DNA of 64,000 bases from Clostridia bacterium (GCA_016937975.1 JAFGVN010000114.1:1-64000); one strand, 5' to 3'. Shown: positions 33,044-41,499, numbered from the stretch's first letter. Notes: generated by a model from the sequence alone, not told the origin. Program-made: numbers and translations.

Positions 33044-33778
33044 CTACTTCATCCTTTCTAGCATCTCTTCAACCAGCAAACTATATTGCTTAGCCGCTTT
33101 GCTCCAGCCAACTTTTCTAACTGGTACACCTTCTTGAATAGAGTAGGGTATCATTGTATTCGTTCCTATATGGGTATCAAATAGAATGTTTCCAAGCATT
33201 CTAGATAGTCTTTCATAATTTATTTTGGTCAGATTACGTCTATAATCAACCTTATTGGCAACAATGCCAATGATGTTAAATGGTCTCTCGTGACTGGAAC
33301 AGACAACCTCAAGGGTTTCAATCATTGGTAGTAGATTATCAATACTAAGGGTTTCAACCTCGGTTACAATCAGTACATAATCGGATGCTATCAATCCTTT
33401 GATAGTGGCATCATTGGCTTCTGGTGGATAATCAATCACAACAAAGTCTGTCTCCTTGTCTATTCCTGCTTGTTCAAGTATTAGTCTTAAATCAGCGCCA
33501 TTATCCTTGAAAGCACTGATGTCTTTACTACCTAAAATAAATCGTAGCTTATCTTCATTTTCATAATAGATTTCATCGATGCTCGTTATACCTTCCAAAA
33601 CTTCCCGAATGCCTACTTCCCAAGGCTGACGATACACCGTTTTTGTCAAATCACATTGTTTATCTAGGTCTAGAAGCAAGGTACGAAACCCATGTCTGGC
33701 CAGTTCGTGTGCAATATTGAGTGTCGTGGTAGTCTTACCTACACCACCTTTCTCGTTGATAACTGATAGAATTTTCAT
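33044..33778 (-). CDS. ParA-type partition ATPase
   Basis: 244 residues from the second ATG, 8 nt after AAAGGAG. The deviant Walker A is complete, INEKGGVGKTTTTLNI, with LLLDLDKQCDLTK and FVVIDYPPEANDATI as Walker A' and B. ParA ATPases position plasmids and integrated elements on the nucleoid with a small centromere-binding partner, here the RHH gene that follows. It implies the element exists at times as a free replicon. A 15-bp inverted repeat lies directly upstream. Confidence 0.92.
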   Translation of the reverse strand: MKILSVINEKGGVGKTTTTLNIAHELARHGFRTLLLDLDKQCDLTKTVYRQPWEVGIREVLEGITSIDEIYYENEDKLRFILGSKDISAFKDNGADLRLILEQAGIDKETDFVVIDYPPEANDATIKGLIASDYVLIVTEVETLSIDNLLPMIETLEVVCSSHERPFNIIGIVANKVDYRRNLTKINYERLSRMLGNILFDTHIGTNTMIPYSIQEGVPVRKVGWSKAAKQYSLLVEEMLERMK

Positions 33779-33804
33779 CTTCAACATCTCCTTTGGAAAA
33801 AAAT

Positions 33805-33850
33805 AAACGTTTCATAAACACCACTTATAGGTAACGTTTATGAAACGTTT
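33805..33850 (-). repeat. Perfect 15-bp inverted repeat upstream of ParA
   Basis: AAACGTTTCATAAAC (33805-33819) and GTTTATGAAACGTTT (33836-33850) are exact inverted copies, 16 nt apart. Each arm itself holds the palindrome AAACGTTT. On the minus strand it is followed by ATTTTTTT and then at once by the ParA ribosome site, so it acts as a terminator/attenuator of read-through from the upstream genes, and it may also be a partition-protein binding site. Confidence 0.75.
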
Positions 33851-33858
33851 TTGATTCT

Positions 33859-34209
33859 TTATATATTTTCATGTTCTCCAGTATTGCTTAGTTCTATTTC
33901 GATATCATATTGACCATCAAACAAGCATTTAATGCTCTCCCTGAAATCATTGACAGCAATAAACATCTCTTTGCCTGAATTGAATATAAGGCTAGTTGAG
34001 TAGGCATACCTTCTAAGAATGCTTGAATTGTCGCAATCTTGGTAACAGCTTGGTCCAAGCTTACTTTCAAGTGCACTTATACACTTATCTTTAGCCTCTT
34101 CATCCATACTAGCTTCATTACCACTAATATGAATGGTGACTGTGTTAAACGCAACCTTTTGCTCAAGATGTTGACCACATTCGACTATATATTGCTCAAT
34201 CTTATTCAT
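33859..34209 (-). CDS. Small hypothetical protein, 116 aa (paralogue pair, second)
   Basis: 116 residues from ATG after GGAGGACTATGC. It resembles its neighbour in layout: an N-terminal VAFNTVTIHISGNEAS strand like VAYNVVQIQVANEFES, the pattern RRYAYSTSLIFNSGKE like GYWFESGIVFESEQS, and an acidic end. The two probably arose by duplication. No catalytic motif. It ends 9 bp before the inverted repeat in front of ParA. Confidence 0.6.
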   Translation of the reverse strand: MNKIEQYIVECGQHLEQKVAFNTVTIHISGNEASMDEEAKDKCISALESKLGPSCYQDCDNSSILRRYAYSTSLIFNSGKEMFIAVNDFRESIKCLFDGQYDIEIELSNTGEHENI

Positions 34210-34226
34210 GCATAGTCCTCCAGTCA

Positions 34227-34604
34227 TTAGTTTTCATATTGAGCGTTAAACAATGAAACTTTAATGCTCAAGGTGCCATCTTTAACCATTTCATGTTCTG
34301 GAAAAGAATCCCGTAGCATTTCTAACAATTCTTTTTCAAACGCTTTGATTGAAAGAAGTTTACTTTGTTCAGACTCAAAAACAATTCCAGATTCGAACCA
34401 ATAGCCTACACCTTCACCATACCAAGACCTTCTAAATGGAACACCAGTAAAACCCACGTAACTTTTGATACTATCATAAATCTCATATATTTGTGGGATA
34501 CATGATTCAAATTCATTGGCTACTTGGATTTGAACCACATTGTAGGCTACTTCACCATTTGGATTTTCACCTTGATTCTGAACTACTGCTTTAATGTTTG
34601 TCAT
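34227..34604 (-). CDS. Small hypothetical protein, 125 aa (paralogue pair, first)
   Basis: 125 residues; AAGGAGGCAATAAA precedes the ATG. It starts MTNIKAVVQNQGENPNGEVA and has alternating strands and helices ending in LSIKVSLFNAQYEN. It is a distant copy of the protein encoded next at 33859-34209. Both are cytosolic. I do not know the family; being between a terminator and the ParA attenuator suggests a two-gene unit of the element. Confidence 0.6.
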   Translation of the reverse strand: MTNIKAVVQNQGENPNGEVAYNVVQIQVANEFESCIPQIYEIYDSIKSYVGFTGVPFRRSWYGEGVGYWFESGIVFESEQSKLLSIKAFEKELLEMLRDSFPEHEMVKDGTLSIKVSLFNAQYEN

Positions 34605-34695
34605 TTTATTGCCTCCTTATTATGAACCGATATGTTTCTGACACGTTTCGTATCATTATTTTTTTGTTCGCAGAAATTTTCCTTAAATAAAAAAA

Positions 34696-34718
34696 GAGAA
34701 CCGATTATCTCGATTCTC
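34696..34718 (-). terminator. Strong terminator after the 15-codon gene
   Basis: GAGAA-CGA and TCG-TTCTC (34696-34718) pair with a single C/A mismatch and a 5-nt loop; TTTTTTT follows on the minus strand. It closes the very short transcript that starts near 34800. Confidence 0.85.
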
Positions 34719-34725
34719 CACATTT

Positions 34726-34773
34726 CTACTCTTCAGTTACTTCATCGTCATCATCTTCAAGGCCTGTTTCCAT
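34726..34773 (-). CDS. Acidic mini-peptide, 15 aa
   Basis: METGLEDDDDEVTEE, preceded by GGAGGAACGAGTC at ideal spacing and followed 7 bp on by a strong terminator. It has its own promoter (34807-34835). The product is nearly all acidic. The unit is so complete that the peptide, or the RNA of about 110 nt, is probably functional. It lies just downstream of the restriction operon. Confidence 0.45.
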   Translation of the reverse strand: METGLEDDDDEVTEE

Positions 34774-34806
34774 GACTCGTTCCTCCAATATGCTTTCAAT
34801 AATTCT

Positions 34807-34835
34807 ATTTTAATATAATTAGGCTTTTAAATCAA
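34807..34835 (-). promoter_or_regulatory. Promoter of the 15-codon transcript
   Basis: Minus-strand TTGATT (34830-34835) and TAAAAT (34807-34812) are exactly 17 nt apart. The hairpin/palindrome at 34841-34860 adjoins the -35 box. Confidence 0.55.
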
Positions 34836-34840
34836 CGGTG

Positions 34841-34860
34841 CACGAAAGCATTCTTTCGTG
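34841..34860. promoter_or_regulatory. Palindrome CACGAAAG-CATT-CTTTCGTG
   Basis: An 8-bp perfect inverted repeat with a 4-nt centre, adjoining the promoter of the 15-codon gene. Part of it, GTGCACGAA, recurs on the opposite strand side in the promoter of the restriction operon near 40910 (TTCGTGCAC), which suggests a shared regulator. Confidence 0.45.
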
Positions 34861-34906
34861 TATGATTATACTAACAACTTCTTTGTTAAATTGTTACAAT
34901 AACAAT

Positions 34907-36499
34907 CTAGTCTTTCAAGTACTTCCTAAATATGTCTTTCAGTTTTAGTATCAGCTCATCATCACTACCTGGATATCCTTTTAAGGCCTCAAGGTTTTCG
35001 GTATACGACTGCGTCTCTCCCGGATAAATTATTGCAGCATATTCAACTACTCGCTCACCGGAAACTCTAATTGAATCAGAATAGGCATGCATTTTGTCAA
35101 TATCTATTTTTTTTGGTTTAGAATCTCTTTCGATTTCTACATCTAAAGAGTTATCTAAAGTAAGTTTGTACTTAGGGTCTATGATAAGCAGTCCAGTTTT
35201 TTCTTTTCTGAATATTTCTACACTTACATCTGGTCTTTGTGTAAAAGAAACACTTTTGATATCACTGTATTTAGTATATGATTTTTCTGTATACATCCTA
35301 ACCAATATTTGATAACCTTCATTATAAGCTTCAATAATGGAAGTTCCATTACTTAAAGCACAAATATTACTTTCTTGATTTTCAATTTTTATAACTTCTT
35401 GTTTCTTAATCGTATAGCCCAACTCATTTAAAATTTCCATAAATGACTTTATGGTTATTAAAGTCCCCCATACTTGATACAGGTATGGCGTATTCTCTAA
35501 GGGCGTTAATAATCTATCATCGTCTAAATTCATTAATATAGTCTTGTTCAGACTTAAATAACCTTGTAAAGCATCTCTGTAGGCGCGATTCTTTTTTTGT
35601 ACCATAGTCGGTCGAGAGTTAAATTTTTTGATATCAGAAACATTTCTCATAAACTCTAGTGTATTGTATAACCTTGTAATTTTACCAAGTTCAGCTTCAA
35701 TTTCTTCTACTGAGCTATTATCACCTAGCAGCTGTAATATCTCTTTTACCAAAGTTGCTTTCTTCTGAAACAACAATATATATCTTTTAACAATTTGATT
35801 TTCAATAACATCATAGTCGTGTACTATTCTCATATCTACTACTTTTCTAGGCAGAAATGCAGTATCAAGGTTTGAGCTTCTTCTCATTGCGTTTATTATA
35901 TGCTGATTAGATGTATGTTTCGCTTTATCTCTGTTTACATTCTTTTTAATCTTATCTAATTCATTATGAGGTTTATTTTTGATTTTATGAAGTAAATCAT
36001 ATATACCAAGTTGTGTCGTTGTTCCATAGAGTAAATCTCTAAGCAAATGATAAAATTGCGCAATAGTCATGTATTCGTATTTGCTTATCTTATTACCTGA
36101 TAGACCACCTAGATCAGACATGCTAATGGCAATATCCATCGGCAAAATTGTCACGATTTGTTCAATCATAACTTTAAATGAATTATAACTAATTTTCTTT
36201 GGGTTTATGGTAAAGCTAATTTCAAAATAATTAGCACCTTCACGTACTGAAAGCACATATCCTCCAGCACTTAATCTACCCAGTGAAACTACTAATAATA
36301 CATTATTATTTACTTTTTTTACACTTGAAATAACCTCTTTCCCATTAAGGTACACTATTGCATCAAACCAGTATTCCTTCTTAATATTCACACCGACAAC
36401 GACAGGAGACCACTCTATTAAGTCAGACTCATTTAAAGCGTTATAATTCTTATCAAAAAAAATAAATTTAGAAATATGATGTGATTCCATAATCATCAT
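34907..36499 (-). CDS. DUF2357 / PD-(D/E)xK nuclease, McrC-like restriction subunit
   Basis: 530 residues. The N-terminal two-thirds are of DUF2357 type (YLYQVWGTLITIKSFMEIL, LLRDLLYGTTTQLGIYD). The C-terminal part has a PD-(D/E)xK nuclease core: Asp in FTQRPDVSVEIF and LLIIDPKYKL (D-x-K). Together with the McrB-like AAA+ protein encoded just upstream it should form a nucleoside-triphosphate-driven DNA cutter like McrBC. It overlaps the AAA+ gene end by 32 bp. AAAGGAGT stands before clustered ATGs. It is the last gene of the five-gene operon and corresponds by position to YdjA of BsuMI. Confidence 0.82.
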   Translation of the reverse strand: MMIMESHHISKFIFFDKNYNALNESDLIEWSPVVVGVNIKKEYWFDAIVYLNGKEVISSVKKVNNNVLLVVSLGRLSAGGYVLSVREGANYFEISFTINPKKISYNSFKVMIEQIVTILPMDIAISMSDLGGLSGNKISKYEYMTIAQFYHLLRDLLYGTTTQLGIYDLLHKIKNKPHNELDKIKKNVNRDKAKHTSNQHIINAMRRSSNLDTAFLPRKVVDMRIVHDYDVIENQIVKRYILLFQKKATLVKEILQLLGDNSSVEEIEAELGKITRLYNTLEFMRNVSDIKKFNSRPTMVQKKNRAYRDALQGYLSLNKTILMNLDDDRLLTPLENTPYLYQVWGTLITIKSFMEILNELGYTIKKQEVIKIENQESNICALSNGTSIIEAYNEGYQILVRMYTEKSYTKYSDIKSVSFTQRPDVSVEIFRKEKTGLLIIDPKYKLTLDNSLDVEIERDSKPKKIDIDKMHAYSDSIRVSGERVVEYAAIIYPGETQSYTENLEALKGYPGSDDELILKLKDIFRKYLKD

Positions 36500-37547
36500 A
36501 CTCCTTTAACATCGATTGAGTTTTATCAAGACTCAATACTAATTCATGACTACTAAATAATACAACCAATTCATTTAGAACTTTTCCGTATTCTTCATGA
36601 GAACCATTGAACTTAGGTAATATTTTCTGTAAAACTTGTTCATCAAAGAGGTCCTTTGGTACAGCTTTAACAATATTATGACAATTTACATATTGAATTA
36701 TTTCATTTATCGTACGATAAGCAAAAGGAGCTGCTTTTCTTACTATTAACCAAATTTCAAATAGTAAATCTCCAAAAATAAAATCATCAATATAGTTCTT
36801 AATATTTTCTTCGTTTAGTGTGAGTTCAATTAGCTGAGAACGATCAAAGACTTTGTCTGAGAAGTCTTCAGTACTTTCATCAACATTGACAGTCCCCACA
36901 AAAAAAATATTTGAAGGAATCGTTATCTCATCATCCTTTTGGAAAATTAATCTAACTTCATTATTTCTAGTTCTAAGTTCTAAAAGAGAAAGAAACTTAG
37001 AAAAATAGTGTTCTACTTTTGATAAGTTCATCTCATCAAATACAACATGAAATGGTTTTGGCGCTCTTTTCTCATTTTTTGCTGCCTCATGTTCAATATA
37101 AGCCTTTCTTAAGAAGAGACTGAACTCTGTATCATGATATGTATTGTCAATGATACTGTAATATCCAATTAAATCTTCATTTTCAGTCCAATTAGGTGCT
37201 ACAGGTACAATGAGTAAATCAGCATCCACTGCTTTTGCATATAATTGAGTCAACAATGTTTTTCCTGTACCACTAACTCCCGAAAGTATAACCATTCTAC
37301 CATTCATTAGAGACAGATGGTACCTTCTTAAAATTCTTTCATCAAACTGATAGTCTTCACTTTTTAAAGATTCAACTATATCATCCCAACTTTTTTCATT
37401 CAAATAACTTTTTTTATCTACATCAGCTTGATATTCTTCAATACTTTCATGGGCTTCAAACTCTACTTGTAACATTTTAGCAACTTGCTTTACATCTTCT
37501 TTTAGTTTGTTGTCCAAACTCGTTTTAGATTGTTTAAATGAATCCAT
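36468..37547 (-). CDS. McrB-like AAA+ NTPase restriction subunit
   Basis: 359 residues. Walker A VILSGVSGTGKTLLTQLYAK near 92-110, the McrB-type segment VAPNWTENEDLIGYY, Walker B HVVFDEMNLSKVEHYFSKFL and the sensor NIFFVGTVNVDEST are all present. These are the marks of the McrB GTPase branch of AAA+ proteins, the motor of McrBC-type restriction. The nuclease is encoded next. It corresponds by order to YdiS of BsuMI. Start ATG follows GGGGGTAAAATC. Confidence 0.9.
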   Translation of the reverse strand: MDSFKQSKTSLDNKLKEDVKQVAKMLQVEFEAHESIEEYQADVDKKSYLNEKSWDDIVESLKSEDYQFDERILRRYHLSLMNGRMVILSGVSGTGKTLLTQLYAKAVDADLLIVPVAPNWTENEDLIGYYSIIDNTYHDTEFSLFLRKAYIEHEAAKNEKRAPKPFHVVFDEMNLSKVEHYFSKFLSLLELRTRNNEVRLIFQKDDEITIPSNIFFVGTVNVDESTEDFSDKVFDRSQLIELTLNEENIKNYIDDFIFGDLLFEIWLIVRKAAPFAYRTINEIIQYVNCHNIVKAVPKDLFDEQVLQKILPKFNGSHEEYGKVLNELVVLFSSHELVLSLDKTQSMLKEYDDYGITSYF

Positions 37548-37554
37548 TTCGATT

Positions 37555-38343
37555 TTACCCCCTATTATATAACCCTTCTAAAAAGCCTTCTGAGATAATT
37601 GAATCATTTACAGTAACATTCTCTAAATTCTCAGATATAACAAAAGGTTTTCGAGCTATCTTTATGAACCCACCATATTCAAGATTACCCGCAATGTAAG
37701 AATGTGACAATTGAAACTGAACGATACTTTTTTTACTAAATACTATTTTTTGACTTCTATAATCTTCAATTACTTTATCAACAGAAGAAAAATCTTTAGT
37801 ATCTTCATCCGTCTTAATTAATGTATTCAATATATACCATTCGTAGAAATCTAAAGTTTTATAGCGCCTTAATGCCATAATAACAGCTCTTAAACAATGA
37901 AGAGGTTTATCCTCATCTCCCAGGCCACCTTTTGGTAAATAATTTTCAAGAATTATTCTTGAATAGAAATCTTTAATCATTTTCTTCAACTTATGTTTAA
38001 GCTGTGTATTACCGGAATCATCCGAAGAATATAAAGAATTTTCAATGTCAATAATGTGAATTAAAAGCCTACCATTTTCAGTTATAACATTATCAGCCTC
38101 AACTTCTTCTCTAGCATTTAATGACCCTGATGTCACAAGACCAAATTCTTCCATCATTTTTTTAAGTGTCCTTATTTGACCTGCTTCAACACCTAATTTG
38201 GCAGCGAGTCTTCGTTGAACAGAAGGCCATGTATCATGATTAACAAAAGATTTATCATTGAGCAAATCAAGAATACTCTTGATTTGCTCTTGAAAATTGT
38301 CATTAATTACTCTTCCAGTATACTTCCAACCTCTTAATTGCAT
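37555..38343 (-). CDS. Third restriction subunit, winged-helix-like, 262 aa
   Basis: 262 residues; AGGAGTTGAAAAC precedes the ATG. The N-terminal part (WPSVQRRLAAKLGVEAGQIR, TLKKMMEEFGLVT) resembles a winged helix, and the C-terminus KSIVQFQLSHSYIAGNLEYG may be a second one. No nuclease motif is clear. It lies between the second methyltransferase (4-bp gap) and the McrB-like gene, the position of YdiR in BsuMI, and likely provides target recognition or assembly. Role inferred from gene order. Confidence 0.6.
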   Translation of the reverse strand: MQLRGWKYTGRVINDNFQEQIKSILDLLNDKSFVNHDTWPSVQRRLAAKLGVEAGQIRTLKKMMEEFGLVTSGSLNAREEVEADNVITENGRLLIHIIDIENSLYSSDDSGNTQLKHKLKKMIKDFYSRIILENYLPKGGLGDEDKPLHCLRAVIMALRRYKTLDFYEWYILNTLIKTDEDTKDFSSVDKVIEDYRSQKIVFSKKSIVQFQLSHSYIAGNLEYGGFIKIARKPFVISENLENVTVNDSIISEGFLEGLYNRG

Positions 38344-38347
38344 GTTT

Positions 38348-39610
38348 TCAACTCCTTCTTAACACAAGTACATTATCTCTCTTAATTTCTCCACCTCTGC
38401 CTTTACGAGGTATTCTTAAATAGGGATTTACTATATTATAACTATAAGAAAGTTCATATTCATAACCCATTTTAATCGCAATATCTCTTATTACTTTCCA
38501 ACTTTCGATATTAACTTTTCTGATAACACTATCTCCAATAACAATAACATATCGTCCATCTACTTTTAGAATCTTTTGAACTTCTACTAAATTTTTTTTC
38601 ATATCTTCAAAAAAGCGTTTTACAACATATGCTCTCTTTTCGTCCACTTTCAGTATCTTGTTAAAATACACTCTTAATAATTCACTATCCTCAAGCACTG
38701 ATATATCCTTTTCTTCCAGGCTTTTAGTTATACTTTCTGTACCAACATAAGTTTTCTTCTTCTCCAAAAGACTCTCTTCCGTCAAAAATCCCAACCATAA
38801 ATTTTCTAACCGCAATGTTCTTGCATAATCAAAAGCATTTATATATGGTGGTGATGTTATCGCTAAATCGACAATAATATCATCTTTTATTTGCAATGCA
38901 TCACCGTTGAGAATATGAGCTTTTTCAACACATTTATTTTCGTTAAGTTCAAGCAGCATTTCCTTGTATTTATTATAAATTTTTACAAATTCAGTCTTTG
39001 GATTAGATGGCATCTTAGCAATTCTTGATGATACATACGGTTTAGGCGATTGATTATCAGCATATGAAACATTTCTAATAATGGTTGCAAAGACTAACTG
39101 GAAAAATTCTTTAATCTTTATATCTTCAATATTATCTAAAAACGCTCTAATTCTCCCTAAATAACTAACAGTATCTTCGGGAAACCAATGTAAAATATTC
39201 TTTATATTTGGTACAACCCCTATGTTTGTTTCATCATCAGAAAATATTAGCAATCTTTCTACAGTTTTCTCTAATTCTATAATCTCAGAACTGGACATGT
39301 TAGACGTCTTAACACGTATAATTAATTTTGCTAAACTGTCAATTTCAGTACCATAAGCTCTATGACCATTTACAACACTTTCTAACAAAGTTGTCCCGCT
39401 ACCTGAAAAAGGATCAAAAATCACAGAATTTAACTCTGGAGCATATTTTTTAATTGCCCATCTTGGTATTTCAGGAATAAACTTACATGGATATTTAAAC
39501 ATCCCATGTGTATATGAATTGGGGTTGTTTTGTAGAATGGTATATATATCATTCATGTTGATATCTAATGGTAAAGATTCAACTTCTTTTATTTTTGCTT
39601 CTGTAAACAT
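38348..39610 (-). CDS. DNA amino-methyltransferase 2 (SPPY type)
   Basis: 420 residues. Cofactor motif I VIFDPFSGSGTTLLES near 62-77 and catalytic motif IV LAITSPPYINAFDY near 250. SPPY marks N6-adenine or N4-cytosine methyltransferases, not the C5 type (no PCQ loop). Motif I comes before motif IV with about 170 residues between, where target recognition may lie. It overlaps the first methyltransferase gene by 22 bp. It protects the target of the McrBC-like enzyme encoded downstream; one strand each may be the reason for two enzymes. Confidence 0.88.
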   Translation of the reverse strand: MFTEAKIKEVESLPLDINMNDIYTILQNNPNSYTHGMFKYPCKFIPEIPRWAIKKYAPELNSVIFDPFSGSGTTLLESVVNGHRAYGTEIDSLAKLIIRVKTSNMSSSEIIELEKTVERLLIFSDDETNIGVVPNIKNILHWFPEDTVSYLGRIRAFLDNIEDIKIKEFFQLVFATIIRNVSYADNQSPKPYVSSRIAKMPSNPKTEFVKIYNKYKEMLLELNENKCVEKAHILNGDALQIKDDIIVDLAITSPPYINAFDYARTLRLENLWLGFLTEESLLEKKKTYVGTESITKSLEEKDISVLEDSELLRVYFNKILKVDEKRAYVVKRFFEDMKKNLVEVQKILKVDGRYVIVIGDSVIRKVNIESWKVIRDIAIKMGYEYELSYSYNIVNPYLRIPRKGRGGEIKRDNVLVLRRS

Positions 39611-40872
39611 ATTACACTCTCCCTCAAATATTTTCCTAAATCCTTTGTGGCATGATACTGTTGTGAACTAGTGATAATATACCTATCCACCTCAATTTTA
39701 TCAACAACGAACCCTAAGTCTTCAGCGTATTTTGCTAGTATTAGGTCTGTTGGGATAATTACTCCACCATACGAAGAATTTCCAACAACAATAGAACAGA
39801 AACCTCCTGGTTTCAAGAGTTCATATGATTGTTGTAGAATATTCTTCATGTCCGAAAAATAACCTGCAAGCATAGAGGGAATTTTTTTACTCCATAGATT
39901 ATCAACATCAATCTTCTCAATAAATTTGTTTAATAAAACATCGTGACTACTGATATTACCTTTCTCTAGCAAACCATTCAAGTGTGATCTAAGCGAACTG
40001 TTCCTCAGTAGTTTTAAATCTGAGTATTCATTAACAAAATCTCCGAACCAAAGCTCAAGTTTATATATTTCCGTATAATCGAAACAATTTGCATAAGGTG
40101 GCGAATAAATGATTCCATCAATTGATTCTTTACCAATATAATCAAGCATCGTTGAATTTGAAACATTATATATCTGCGAATCAAATTTAATGTTTGAATT
40201 GGTAATGTCTTCTATCATTGACTGATAAGTTAGTCTCAAACTTTCGACAACATCTTCTTTGGTAGTTATTCTTGGATTGACATACTTTTTTTTCTTTAGA
40301 CCATTTCCAGCTTTTCGATAATTAGACACACTTTCAATTATAGATAACCACCCGAGTAGGAGTAAATCTCTAACGACTGGCTGTCTTATTTCTTTAATAT
40401 AACTCTTAATCATCATCATTAGAGTTTTTATATCCTCATTGAAAACATTTTGACTTATTGATAATTGGGGTAATGGCGATTCCTTATAATTTTCATAATC
40501 GCCATTAAGTAGCCTCTCAACACTTTCTTTAAATTCAATTAATTCCACATCTGTGTAGTTGTGTAATTTTAGCTTGGATAAAAAATACGAAAATGGATTC
40601 ACCTCAAATCCAATTCCACTATAACCTAAATTATTAGCTGCAATTATTGTAGACCCACTACCAAGAAAAGGGTCCAAAATTACACCTTTTGTTGTATTAG
40701 AATATTCAGATATAAGTCTTTCTACTAATTTAGTCGAATAACCTTCCTTATATCTGAACCATCTTTGGAATTTTTTATTCAAATCTCCAGAAAAATTCAT
40801 TAAACTTTGATATGTTGCTGCATCATTTTCTGGATATATAACTTTATACTTTTTTTCTAATTCAGAATACAT
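39589..40872 (-). CDS. DNA amino-methyltransferase 1 (SPPY type)
   Basis: 427 residues from the ATG after GAGGAAGGAAAACA. Motif I GVILDPFLGSGSTIIA at about 63-78 and motif IV IIYSPPYANCFDYTE at about 250, in the same order as in its neighbour, so the two are distant paralogues. A third conserved strand, PGGFCSIVVGNSSYGG, is present near the end. First gene of the five-gene restriction operon; TATAAT on the minus strand near 40900 with the shared TTCGTGCAC element upstream is a likely promoter. Confidence 0.88.
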   Translation of the reverse strand: MYSELEKKYKVIYPENDAATYQSLMNFSGDLNKKFQRWFRYKEGYSTKLVERLISEYSNTTKGVILDPFLGSGSTIIAANNLGYSGIGFEVNPFSYFLSKLKLHNYTDVELIEFKESVERLLNGDYENYKESPLPQLSISQNVFNEDIKTLMMMIKSYIKEIRQPVVRDLLLLGWLSIIESVSNYRKAGNGLKKKKYVNPRITTKEDVVESLRLTYQSMIEDITNSNIKFDSQIYNVSNSTMLDYIGKESIDGIIYSPPYANCFDYTEIYKLELWFGDFVNEYSDLKLLRNSSLRSHLNGLLEKGNISSHDVLLNKFIEKIDVDNLWSKKIPSMLAGYFSDMKNILQQSYELLKPGGFCSIVVGNSSYGGVIIPTDLILAKYAEDLGFVVDKIEVDRYIITSSQQYHATKDLGKYLRESVICLQKQK

Positions 40873-40904
40873 TGTTTTCCTTCCTCTCAAAACGTAGCTA
40901 AGTT

Positions 40905-40930
40905 ATTATAACACATTCGTGCACTTTTTT
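40905..40930 (-). promoter_or_regulatory. Likely promoter of the restriction operon
   Basis: Read on the minus strand GTGCACGAATGTG is followed by TTATAATAAC, holding a TATAAT box about 30 nt before the ribosome site of methyltransferase 1. No good -35 box is seen, which suggests dependence on an activator; GTGCACGAA also occurs in the palindrome at 34841. Confidence 0.45.
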
Positions 40931-40981
40931 CAGGTTGTTAAAAGGAAGAAATTCCCTCAAAAGACATGAAAAAACCGCAGT

Positions 40982-41001
40982 CATTTATGATACGGTTCAT
41001 T
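40982..41001 (+). repeat. Recurring motif copy 3, ATTTATGATACGGTTC
   Basis: CATTTATGATACGGTTCATT lies upstream of the restriction operon. It is near identical to the copies at 11349 and 15782. Here the preceding AACCG and the CGGTT within the motif could also form a weak terminator reading leftward with TTTTTT. Confidence 0.5.
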
Positions 41002-41303
41002 ATAAATGATCCTAAACTAACTATAACATAAACAAAAACAAGAATGTCTACTCCCACATAAATCAGAATAAGTAAGTTTCAACCAAATGTTGATGATTGG
41101 TATGAATAGGCAAAACGTACTTGGAGACATGTGTTCGTGTTAATGGATTTACAAAAGTAGCAGCTATAACTGAATTTGATACTTCAAGAAATGTGTCTAG
41201 TAGAAGAAAAGTAACATACTGAGAAATTGTCAGCCTATCACTTTTTGTTATATACTTAGTATCGGTATTTAGCACAGTATTAATTAAGATTAAGGAGATT
41301 TAT

Positions 41304-41402
41304 ATGGATAATGAAACATTTGGCAGTTCAGTTGAAGAAGTAGCTAAAGTAGTAGTAAAAAGCGCAATAAAATTGGTGAAATCATTGATTAAGAAAAAAT
41401 GA
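41304..41402 (+). CDS. Lys-rich amphipathic peptide, 32 aa
   Basis: Plus-strand frame with AAGGAGATTTAT before the ATG. The product is MDNETFGSSVEEVAKVVVKS then AIKLVKSLIKKK: an acidic start and a cationic amphipathic helix. Such peptides include leaderless bacteriocins, delta-hemolysin-like peptides and type I toxins. It is the only plus-strand gene in this part and lies between the restriction operon and the tRNA-Arg. Function is a guess; the ribosome site and helix periodicity are what is seen. Confidence 0.55.
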   Translation: MDNETFGSSVEEVAKVVVKSAIKLVKSLIKKK

Positions 41403-41499
41403 CATTCAACTAGTTCATACAAAAAAATTGAAGGAGAGTAAAATAAGGTTAGATTCCTTTAATAAATCAGGACCTTCAAAGTCATCATTATTATCTCTT

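Noticed and set aside
41063-41275. 70-codon minus-strand frame beside the tRNA
   Set aside because: No ribosome binding site and no recognisable pattern; it lies in the promoter side of the plus-strand 32-aa peptide gene.
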